Shown: positions 17,030 through 23,799 of the stretch, one piece after another | How positions within the stretch are numbered: the first letter of the stretch is position 1 | Layout of the letters: each line of letters starts with the position of its first letter | NCBI RefSeq assembly: GCF_001904745.1 | Contig: NZ_MRCD01000026.1 | Location: 1-64,000, forward strand | Direction of reading: 5' to 3' | DNA length: 64,000 nucleotides | Source: Calothrix sp. HK-06 | Lineage (GTDB): Bacteria > Cyanobacteriota > Cyanobacteriia > Cyanobacteriales > Nostocaceae | Program-made: the position numbers and the translations under genes | Notes under the pieces: model-generated | What the model was told of the DNA's origin: nothing | Database searches by the model: none | The model's input: only the letters and a program-made list of their open reading frames with translations

Positions 17030-18645
17030 TTGGTCTAGATAGTGACCGCACTTTTTGTTATTTCGTTAAACTAGCTGCTAGTAAAGGACTTGAGCTAGAA
17101 GTAATTAACTTACGCGAAGTGATTAATGAGGGGGATTGGTCGATACAATTGCCTGTAGATGGTAATAGTTGGATTAGAAGCGGCGCCACTACCTACCACC
17201 TTGACCCAAATGCAGGATATTATTGTCGAATCATCAACCTTGCTTCTGTACAGTCAGATATAGTGCTTGCCCAACGATGGCAGGGTTTAGTTGTAGCTCT
17301 AACAGCTTGGTTAGAACAAATTCCTGGAAAAGTTATTAATCGTCCTAACTGTCGCGGTGATAATAGCAGTAAGCCTCTACATGAATTATCATTACAATAT
17401 TACGGACTTAAAGTAGCTCCGAGTATAACTAGCTCTAATGCAATAAAATTAGCAGAATTTGTAAGTTCGCAACAAGCAATAGTCAAACCAATTTCTGGAA
17501 TACGTGCAAATAGTCGCATTGTCAAAGTAGAGGAATTTAGCAACTTCCATCCTAGTCAAGGGCCCGTTCACCTACAAAAATTCATCCTAGGTTCGGATGT
17601 GCGAGTTCATGTAGTGGGCGATAATTATCAAGCAGAACTCATTCAATGTCCTACCGTTGATTATAGACTCGATTACCAATTAGCCGAACATTTTCCTAAT
17701 CATGAAATTCCTTCAGATTTAGCAAGAAAAATTATTAAAGCAACAAAAGCTTTTGGCTTGGTTTTTGCTGGTTGGGATTTTAAACTTACCCCCGAAGGTG
17801 AATATTGGTGTTTAGAAGCTAACCCCATGCCAGGTTATGATGGTTATGACCGCCGTTGTGAAGGTCAAATTACTGATTTAATTATAGATTACCTCACTCC
17901 AAAAACTAAATTAATACCAACAACTCCCCTATCAAATCCAAACCAATTAATTACCGCACAACAGTGTGATAGTATATATTCAGACATTAAATCTCTACGA
18001 GAGCATTGGCTCGTGCGCGGTAGTAGCGATAATATATTTGCTACTTTGGGTGCTGCTAGCTATTTAGACTGTGGTGAGTATAAAGATACTCAAGATACTT
18101 ATTTCCAAAAAGCTAGCCGTTATAATCTTATCTTGCGTCAACATTTCGGTTGGCTCTATAATTTAGTTCAAGAATATCTTGAAATAATACTCGGCGCCGA
18201 AGTTAAATATCGAGAAGATGCAGCATATCCAGGATTCCATATTTGGTTATCTACTGCTATTCCCACCTTACCTGTAGCTTCGATGCACTTTGATTTACAG
18301 TATCAATATTTAACTTGGAATAAATCAGAAAATATCGACTTTAGTCAAAGTTTATCTTTGACCCTACCAATTCAGCTACCAGCTAGCGGTGGAGGTTTAA
18401 ATCTTTGCGATATTAATTATATAGAGTACTTAGATATTCGACGACATAACCAACTCGATTGGGATTTAATTCCTCGATTTCGTAGTCAAAACTATCATCC
18501 TTACAAAGTTGGAGAAATGGTTATGCATTCTGGACATACAATGCACCAAATCGCACCAACTAGCACTGTACAACAAAGCGACGCGCGAGTGACCCTTCAA
18601 GGTCATGGGGTTTGCGTAGATGGAGTATGGTGGATTTATTGGTAA
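17011..18645 (+). CDS. ATP-grasp ligase fused to an Fe(II)/2-oxoglutarate-type oxygenase
   Basis: 544 aa. Residues ~1-300 form a RimK/MvdD-like ATP-grasp: NRPNCRGDNSSKP (110-122), ATP-contacting Lys159 in IVKPISG, HLQKFILGSDVRVHVV (187-202), and metal ligands Asp256 (GWDFKL) and Glu269/Asn271 (LEANPMPGY). Residues ~390-544 carry an HxD...H...R pattern: His426/Asp428 (MHFDLQY), distal His506, 509 or 512 (MHSGHTMHQI) and Arg526 (ARVTLQG), as in Fe(II)/2OG dioxygenases. A ligase joined to an oxygenase suggests that an amide- or ester-linked product is made and then hydroxylated. It overlaps the upstream gene by 19 bases. Substrate unknown. Confidence 0.8.
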   Translation: MPKIYVIGLDSDRTFCYFVKLAASKGLELEVINLREVINEGDWSIQLPVDGNSWIRSGATTYHLDPNAGYYCRIINLASVQSDIVLAQRWQGLVVALTAWLEQIPGKVINRPNCRGDNSSKPLHELSLQYYGLKVAPSITSSNAIKLAEFVSSQQAIVKPISGIRANSRIVKVEEFSNFHPSQGPVHLQKFILGSDVRVHVVGDNYQAELIQCPTVDYRLDYQLAEHFPNHEIPSDLARKIIKATKAFGLVFAGWDFKLTPEGEYWCLEANPMPGYDGYDRRCEGQITDLIIDYLTPKTKLIPTTPLSNPNQLITAQQCDSIYSDIKSLREHWLVRGSSDNIFATLGAASYLDCGEYKDTQDTYFQKASRYNLILRQHFGWLYNLVQEYLEIILGAEVKYREDAAYPGFHIWLSTAIPTLPVASMHFDLQYQYLTWNKSENIDFSQSLSLTLPIQLPASGGGLNLCDINYIEYLDIRRHNQLDWDLIPRFRSQNYHPYKVGEMVMHSGHTMHQIAPTSTVQQSDARVTLQGHGVCVDGVWWIYW

Positions 18646-18751
18646 TGAATTTAAAAAGCAATGATTGTGGGGGAGGTTTTTGTGTAACCTGTTATTTATA
18701 GAATAATGCGGCTCATGTACGAGCGAATTAACAAAGGCAGGTTACGATTCA

Positions 18752-19342
18752 ATGGCTTATTCCTGGTTTAAAGCATTTCACATTATTGGTGTCGTCGTTT
18801 GGTTCGCTGGGTTATTTTACTTAGTTCGTTTGTTCATATACCATATTGAGGCTGAACAAGAACCAGAACCAGCAAAAACGATACTACAAAAACAGTATCA
18901 AATCATGGAGAAGCGTCTCTACAATATCATTACGACTCCTGGAATGTTGGTGACCGTCGCTTGTGCAGTTGGGTTACTCGTTTCTCAACCTGACTGGTTA
19001 CACCAAACTTGGTTACACGTCAAACTTGGTTTTGTTGTTTTGTTATTAGGCTATCACCATTACTGCAAACGCTTAATGAAGCAACTCGAAGCAGGTACTT
19101 GTAAGTGGACGAGTAAACAAATGCGTGCATTAAATGAGGCGCCTACGCTTTTACTAGTTGCTATTGTATTACTCGCAGTGTTCAAAAACAGCCTACCTAC
19201 AGATACAACCGTCTGGGTAATTTTTGGATTAGTTGTCCTCATGGCTGTTACTATCCAACTTTACGCTCGTAAACGGCGCCTTGATAAAGAAAAAGAATTA
19301 GCTCAAGTCGCTAGTACCCAACAACTCCAAGAACAAGCCTAA
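18752..19342 (+). CDS. hemJ: HemJ-type protoporphyrinogen IX oxidase
   Basis: 196 aa integral membrane protein, at least four helices. The N-terminal YSWFKAFHIIGVVVWFAGLFYLVRLFIYH carries the conserved heme-linked His of the family, with a second conserved segment at WLHVKLGFVVLLLGYHHYCKR. HemJ (formerly UPF0093) oxidises protoporphyrinogen IX to protoporphyrin IX, the step before Mg or Fe insertion for chlorophyll and heme. The charged C-terminal tail (RKRRLDKEKELAQ) is longer than in many homologues. The gene stands alone but shares direction with the following membrane protein 68 bases on. Confidence 0.92.
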   Translation: MAYSWFKAFHIIGVVVWFAGLFYLVRLFIYHIEAEQEPEPAKTILQKQYQIMEKRLYNIITTPGMLVTVACAVGLLVSQPDWLHQTWLHVKLGFVVLLLGYHHYCKRLMKQLEAGTCKWTSKQMRALNEAPTLLLVAIVLLAVFKNSLPTDTTVWVIFGLVVLMAVTIQLYARKRRLDKEKELAQVASTQQLQEQA

Positions 19343-19409
19343 GCAAATATGCTTGAGATGTCATACATTAAGAAATGTAAACCTTAATTTTGACATCTCT
19401 GGCGTAAGT

Positions 19410-19892
19410 ATGTCCGACAAGCCTTTAGGGACACCTCGTCCTTTGTGGAAAGTAATATCATTATCTGTAGTTACGTTGATGTTGTACTACGGTTGGTACA
19501 AATGGATTATTCAAGAAGAACTGCGTAATTATAAAGGTAGCGGCTGGTCGGGTACGCTTTGTATGGCGCCGTTTGTTTTAGGTGTAGCGGTGCCGCAATT
19601 GCTACGTATATTTGACCCAGATGTACCAGGATGGTTTGGTTGGTTTTCTTTTCTGGGTATTGCTTGGATATATATTGTGCAGTTTCGTTTGTACCGGGAT
19701 GTAAATGAGTTATACCGCGAAGCTGGCATGAAAGAACCGTTAGTGGTTTGGTGGATATTTATACCAGGCTTAAATTTAGTTGTAGGTTTACGACAAATCC
19801 ACTTTTTAAGTCAATATTGGGCAAAGCAGCAAGGTATTATTGTTGATGATGTCGTTGCTGATAAAATTCCATTTTTATCTGCTAATGCATAA
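19410..19892 (+). CDS. DUF4234-like membrane protein
   Basis: 160 aa from ATG 19410 (MSDKPLG); the frame is open from 19353 without a better start. PLWKVISLSVVTLMLYYGWYKWIIQEEL matches the first helix and WYK motif of the DUF4234 family, followed by two to three more helices and the PLVVWWIFIPGLNLVVGLRQ segment. Function unknown. Confidence 0.7.
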   Translation: MSDKPLGTPRPLWKVISLSVVTLMLYYGWYKWIIQEELRNYKGSGWSGTLCMAPFVLGVAVPQLLRIFDPDVPGWFGWFSFLGIAWIYIVQFRLYRDVNELYREAGMKEPLVVWWIFIPGLNLVVGLRQIHFLSQYWAKQQGIIVDDVVADKIPFLSANA

Positions 19893-20011
19893 AATATTTA
19901 GAATAAAATAACCACAAAGGCACAAAGGTCACATTATCCGCTCGTATTTCCCGAAGGGTAGAAAACTTCTTACCTTTGCGCTCTTTGCGGTTCGTATAAA
20001 AACAATCTCAA
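19893..20011. repeat. Dispersed CACAAAGG...CTTTGCGG repeat
   Basis: ACCACAAAGGCACAAAGG on the left and CTTACCTTTGCGCTCTTTGC on the right form an imperfect inverted repeat. Relatives occur at about 33195-33300 and 52270-52350. Confidence 0.55.
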
Positions 20012-20872
20012 ATGTCACATTTACCATTATTTACCAACCGCGTAGCTGTACTAGCAACCATGCACCAAAAAGAGCAAGTCATGGCACCTATTTTAGAGGA
20101 ATTAGGCTTAAAAGTCATAGTGCCAGCTAATTTTAATACCGATACATTCGGTACTTTCACTCGCGAGGTTAAACGTCCAGGCACGCAAATAGAAGCTGCA
20201 CGTATTAAAGCTGAGAAAGTATTAGAAATTACAGGTGAAACAATAGCTGTAGCAAGTGAAGGAAGTTTTGCACCGCATCCTAGCTTACCTTATATTTCTA
20301 GTAATCGCGAAATAGTTATTTTTCTTGATAAAACTCATGATTTAGAAATTATTGGCGAAGAGTTTTCAATCAATACTAATCATAGCTATAAAATTATTAG
20401 TAGTGTTGATGAAGCTTTTGAATTTGCCAATAAGGTCGGTTTTCCTGAACATGGCTTAATTGTGATGTTTGATAAAAATCCTAAGAATAGTAGCGAAGTA
20501 TTTAAGGGTATTCACACGTTAGATAAGCTGACCGAAGCTGTAAACTTTGTATTAAATCATTCTAAAACCGGGAAAGCACATATTGAAACCGATATGCGCG
20601 CAATGTACAACCCGACGCGCATGAAAAATATTGAAAAAGCTACTCGTAATTTAATTAGTAAAATAAATAGCTGCTGTCCTCAATGTTCGGCGCCTGGTTT
20701 TGAAATTACTCAACGAATTCAGGGTTTACCTTGTGAATTATGCTATGCACCAACACTTTTAACTAAATCTGCTATTTACCAATGTAAGAAGTGCGGTTAT
20801 AAAGAAGATAAGTTGTATCCGGATGGCGCCGAGTTTGCTGACCCAGGTCAATGTATGTATTGTAATCCTTAA
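20012..20872 (+). CDS. DUF6671 family protein with zinc-ribbon tail
   Basis: 286 aa. The N-terminal two-thirds is a Rossmann-like alpha/beta domain starting FTNRVAVLATMHQKEQVMAPIL, with the conserved AVASEGSFAPHPSLPY segment. The C-terminus holds four CxxC-type pairs (CCPQC, CELC, CKKC, CMYC), which should bind two zinc ions. The family is known only as a DUF; no reaction is established. Length is typical and no truncation is seen. Confidence 0.82.
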   Translation: MSHLPLFTNRVAVLATMHQKEQVMAPILEELGLKVIVPANFNTDTFGTFTREVKRPGTQIEAARIKAEKVLEITGETIAVASEGSFAPHPSLPYISSNREIVIFLDKTHDLEIIGEEFSINTNHSYKIISSVDEAFEFANKVGFPEHGLIVMFDKNPKNSSEVFKGIHTLDKLTEAVNFVLNHSKTGKAHIETDMRAMYNPTRMKNIEKATRNLISKINSCCPQCSAPGFEITQRIQGLPCELCYAPTLLTKSAIYQCKKCGYKEDKLYPDGAEFADPGQCMYCNP

Positions 20873-20880
20873 TTAAATTT

Positions 20881-20914
20881 AGAAACCGGGTTTCTTAAAG
20901 AAACCTGGTTTCTT
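20881..20914. repeat. REPIN-like palindromes, back-to-back (copy 6)
   Basis: AGAAACCGGGTTTCTT (20881-20896) and AAGAAACCTGGTTTCTT (20898-20914). Here the centre bases are G and T, so complementarity between the two copies is imperfect. Sits between two convergent genes. Confidence 0.8.
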
Positions 20915-20923
20915 GGGTTGGTT

Positions 20924-21889
20924 TTACCAGAATAAATGATTTAGGAAGTTGCGTCCAAGTTTGGCGCATGAAGGTTCTTGGTAATTTTTAGGTAGTAAGC
21001 TTTGCATGTTGTTTTGTAATTCGTCGATGACTGCTTGTATTTGCTGTGATTTGGGACGGGTACATTGAGGTAATATTATTGGTTCGCCAATTTTGATTGT
21101 TAACTGTTTGCGAAAAAATAGGTCTTTTGTTCCTATCAATGCTATGGGTACAATTGGTACACCTGAACGTAGTGCATAAATTACGGCGCCTCTTTTTAGG
21201 GGTAATAATTGACCTTCACAGGCGCCTAGTTTACCTTCAGGAAATAGCATGATACTTTCATTACGTGCAAAAATACCGCAAACAATACGGTCTAGTCTTC
21301 GCATTGACTCGATAGAGTTCCCTTTGGGAACGTATTTTTCAATGTCCGCAGCTAAAGCAGCTAAGTCTTCACGTCCGTTTTTTGCTGCTTCTACTACTGC
21401 TATTTCTTCTTTCCATAATCTATCTAGTGGAATTACTCCCTTGGCAAAGTGCAGTAATAATCTTTTCCATACACTGTTATATAGTGTGCGCGCGTCACCT
21501 AATATATGAAAGTACGGCTTTGCTGGTAATTCCGATAGCAACAGAAACGGGTCGATGTGGTTGAGGTGATTAGCTGCAAACAGTACTGGTACATTAAGTA
21601 TTCTTTCGGGGTTTTCAACTTTGACCTTAAATAATGTATGGATTAACGCACGTAACACTGCACGGCGAATTTTTCCACTGATACGATTTTCCCGACCTGT
21701 GAAGATCGCATTTTCCTGTGATGACAGCGCTTGTTCTATCATCTTGTTGCTTTTTGCACAACGCGCATACACTACTCCCTCACCTGCACGCTTAATGGTC
21801 GCTTCTGTTAATTCAGGTAAAGTTTGTTGATATTCGCTTGTTTGAGAGGGCTTCGACTGCAACATTGATACCATAGCGCTGTTTCTCAC
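20924..21889 (-). CDS. 1-acyl-sn-glycerol-3-phosphate acyltransferase-like protein (PlsC family)
   Basis: 321 aa (start could be the Met six residues in). The PlsC/LPLAT core is present: motif I NHLNHIDPF (an NHxxxxD variant), the central MRRLDRIVCGI region, motif III LFPEGKLGACEG and motif IV VPIVPIALIG. It transfers an acyl chain to a glycerolipid or related acceptor at the membrane. An N-terminal extension of ~80 residues precedes the catalytic domain. Exact acceptor unknown. Confidence 0.85.
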   Translation of the reverse strand: MRNSAMVSMLQSKPSQTSEYQQTLPELTEATIKRAGEGVVYARCAKSNKMIEQALSSQENAIFTGRENRISGKIRRAVLRALIHTLFKVKVENPERILNVPVLFAANHLNHIDPFLLLSELPAKPYFHILGDARTLYNSVWKRLLLHFAKGVIPLDRLWKEEIAVVEAAKNGREDLAALAADIEKYVPKGNSIESMRRLDRIVCGIFARNESIMLFPEGKLGACEGQLLPLKRGAVIYALRSGVPIVPIALIGTKDLFFRKQLTIKIGEPIILPQCTRPKSQQIQAVIDELQNNMQSLLPKNYQEPSCAKLGRNFLNHLFW

Positions 21890-22090
21890 TCACTAATTTT
21901 TTATTCTTATATATCCAAGCTACGCTATCTAATACCTTCTGATATATTCATACGGGCAGTTTCTTCAAATGTCCCTAATGCTCGTCTTCACCGAAGCGCG
22001 AGAACTGCACAATTACCGTTCTCCAACCACTTATATCGATGGACAGATGCACAACTGCCATATAGTATTATGCACGCGCCTGTCGGTCAA
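21890..22090. other. Intergenic, nothing distinctive
   Basis: No open frame of note and no repeat I recognise between the acyltransferase start and the Yfr1 terminator. A promoter for the acyltransferase should lie near 21900-21960 but is not evident. Confidence 0.4.
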
Positions 22091-22160
22091 ATAAAAAGCT
22101 CCCTCATCTAAAGACAAGGAAGCTATGGTGTGGTGTGAGGAGCAAACTCAATGTTTGCAT
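22091..22160 (-). ncRNA. yfr1: Yfr1 small RNA
   Basis: Read on the minus strand: a 5' stem-loop GCAAAC-ATTGA-GTTTGC (22158-22142), then an unpaired CUCCUCACACCACACC stretch containing the CUCCUCACAC motif of cyanobacterial Yfr1, then a 12-bp stem with a TTTA loop (22124-22097) followed by TTTTTAT. This is the published Yfr1 arrangement: two hairpins flanking the conserved anti-Shine-Dalgarno-like motif, the second acting as terminator, about 55-70 nt in all. Yfr1 base-pairs with outer-membrane-protein mRNAs in other cyanobacteria. The 5' end is estimated from the -10 box at 22173-22168, so it is approximate by a few bases. Confidence 0.85.
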
Positions 22161-22167
22161 TACTATA

Positions 22168-22173
22168 ATTATA
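22168..22173 (-). promoter_or_regulatory. -10 box of Yfr1
   Basis: TATAAT on the minus strand, about 8 bases upstream of the inferred RNA start. No good -35 hexamer is seen. Confidence 0.6.
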
Positions 22174-22593
22174 CTAAATTTTATATGAAGTAGTTATGAC
22201 ATCAATGTGAATTTTAAGTAATTTCTCTAAAAATATGGTTGGCACGACTTTACAAATTACACATACATCTAACTGTATAATTAGTCGGAGCATCAACTGT
22301 ACTATCTCTAACTACTTATGGTAGATGTCAATATCTAAAAAAAATCTTAAAACTAAAGTATGAATTGCGGATTTAATGCGATTCTGATTGTAAGTATAAA
22401 TTACTTAATAATATCGGAGACAAGCATATAAAGTCTCTGAATTTCAAAAAACACAACTCTAGATGCAAGCGTCAGCTATTATGCAACAAAGATTTGGAAA
22501 AATGATGTAACATATTGTTAAGTGTTTATTCTGAATCCTAAAAGCAAATATTGGAACGCTAATACTTGAGGTCAGCTAGGAGATGCTGAGGTA

Positions 22594-22836
22594 ATGAGTC
22601 CGTTGTTAATAATTTCTCAATTCCTTACTTACAAATTTCCGTGGTGGGGAATTTGTCAACTTAAATTTGACCCAAAGTATAACACTTTGTACATGCGTTG
22701 TGTCAACCCAGATACAAGAAGAGCCATATTCAAGGAAGCTTCGGCACTGTCAAACTTGGATATTGGTATCGAACGATTTATTGTTGTGTATCCTGGTTAT
22801 CCTGATATTATTATTCCTTATGCTCATAGCCAATAA
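22594..22836 (+). CDS. Hypothetical protein (80 aa)
   Basis: Starts MSPLLIISQFLTYKFPWWG behind a possible ribosome binding site (TAGGAG about 15 bases up). It contains LKFDPKYNTLYMRCVN and PDTRRAIFKEA, which read like a small globular alpha/beta protein. No family recognised. The 22174-22593 gap upstream is AT-rich and shows no gene or repeat. It is followed by a hairpin at 22857. Confidence 0.5.
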   Translation: MSPLLIISQFLTYKFPWWGICQLKFDPKYNTLYMRCVNPDTRRAIFKEASALSNLDIGIERFIVVYPGYPDIIIPYAHSQ

Positions 22837-22856
22837 GGTTAAAAATACTAATAAAA

Positions 22857-22887
22857 CAAGGTTCCCTGAAATATATAGGGAACCTTA
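22857..22887. terminator. Bidirectional hairpin terminator
   Basis: AAGGTTCCCT and AGGGAACCTT form a perfect 10-bp stem around a ~9-base AT loop. T-rich runs lie on the right (TTATTT) and, read from the other strand, GTTTTATT on the left. It can end both the 80-aa gene and the tRNA-Thr transcript. Confidence 0.75.
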
Positions 22888-22894
22888 TTTACTA

Positions 22895-22966
22895 AGCCCA
22901 TGACGGGGATTGAACTCGTGACCTCACCCTTACCAAGGGTGTGCTCTACCACTGAGCTACATGGGC
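22895..22966 (-). tRNA. tRNA-Thr (GGT)
   Basis: Cloverleaf on the minus strand: acceptor GCCCATG/CATGGGC, D-arm GCTCAGTGGTAGAGC, anticodon arm CACCC-TTGGTAA-GGGTG with anticodon GGT, T-loop TTCAATC. The T-stem has one A-C mismatch (ACGAG opposite CCCGT), slightly unusual. CCA is not encoded. Confidence 0.92.
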
Positions 22967-23030
22967 GTATATCTTCTAAACACGTGATGTTGTAGAAACC
23001 GAATTAATTCGGTCTCTACCTCGTAGAATA

Positions 23031-23111
23031 TGGGCCGAGCTGGATTTGAACCAGCGTAGCTTTCGCAACGGATTTACAGTCCGTCTCCATTAACCACTCG
23101 GACATCGACCC
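23031..23111 (-). tRNA. tRNA-Tyr (GTA)
   Basis: Minus strand, class II tRNA with long variable arm. Acceptor GGGTCGA pairs with TCGGCCC (one T-G wobble); the anticodon loop CTGTAAA gives anticodon GTA; T-loop TTCAAAT; discriminator A. CCA is not encoded. It lies 64 bases upstream of tRNA-Thr in the same direction, so the pair is probably one transcript. Confidence 0.94.
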
Positions 23112-23178
23112 AAGTCATCTACGACAATTTATATTAGCACAGTGGATAGAAATTACAAGGGGTTTAAGAAAAAAAATT

Positions 23179-23239
23179 GTAGGGGCGGGTTAACCAAAAT
23201 ATTTGATTCCCAAGCAGGATATTGTAAACCCGCCCGTAC
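23179..23239. repeat. GTAGGGGCGGGTT...AACCCGCCCGTAC inverted repeat
   Basis: GTAGGGGCGGGTTAA at the left pairs with AAACCCGCCCGTAC at the right across ~30 bases. A close relative lies at about 56836-56892. Here it follows the stop of the DUF937-like gene and could act as its terminator. Confidence 0.7.
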
Positions 23240-23241
23240 AT

Positions 23242-23775
23242 TTAGGCCGCGTTTGGATTAAGGAAACGATTGGCGAATTTCATAACATCACCCAAATCGG
23301 TGTCGCCATCTTTGTCGCTGTCCAAGAATGAGTTTAGTAGGGGGTTTGAGTTACCCCAGGCGCCTGTTTGTGGGGCGCCCATTTGCAGCATTCCTAGTAC
23401 GGCAGAGACTACGGTTGGTAAGGCTGACTGTACAAGGTTGGGACTCATGCCAGTTTGTTTTGTAACCGTTTCGCTAATTTGCTGCATTAACTGCGGTGAG
23501 AGTAGCGAAGTTAATGAACTACCAGAGGCGCCACTGGCAACTACTTGACTAATTAAATTTTCTAAACGACCAGTACCAATTGTTGTTTGCTGCTGTTTGA
23601 GAACCGGACGAATCATGTTACCAACTATTGATACCATGCTTTGCACTTGGTTCGGCAGCATTCCACGGTTGGTTGTCAAACTTTGAACTGAGTTCATTAT
23701 TGAAGCAAGTTGTGGAACATTTGCTGAGGAGTCTGGATTGTTAATTGCACTCAAAACATCAAAGAACATACTCAT
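23242..23775 (-). CDS. DUF937-like protein with C-terminal EF-hand-type calcium loop
   Basis: 177 aa. The body is helical and rich in Gln/Ser/Val (SIMNSVQSLTTNRGMLPNQVQSMV, then QLMQQISETV), as in DUF937 proteins. The C-terminus DSDKDGDTDLGDVMKFANRFL is a DxDxDG calcium-binding loop followed by a helix. It is 24 bases downstream of the large DUF4912 gene in the same direction, so one operon. Function unknown. Confidence 0.75.
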   Translation of the reverse strand: MSMFFDVLSAINNPDSSANVPQLASIMNSVQSLTTNRGMLPNQVQSMVSIVGNMIRPVLKQQQTTIGTGRLENLISQVVASGASGSSLTSLLSPQLMQQISETVTKQTGMSPNLVQSALPTVVSAVLGMLQMGAPQTGAWGNSNPLLNSFLDSDKDGDTDLGDVMKFANRFLNPNAA

Positions 23776-23799
23776 AGGTTATCTCCTGATTAAAACTAC

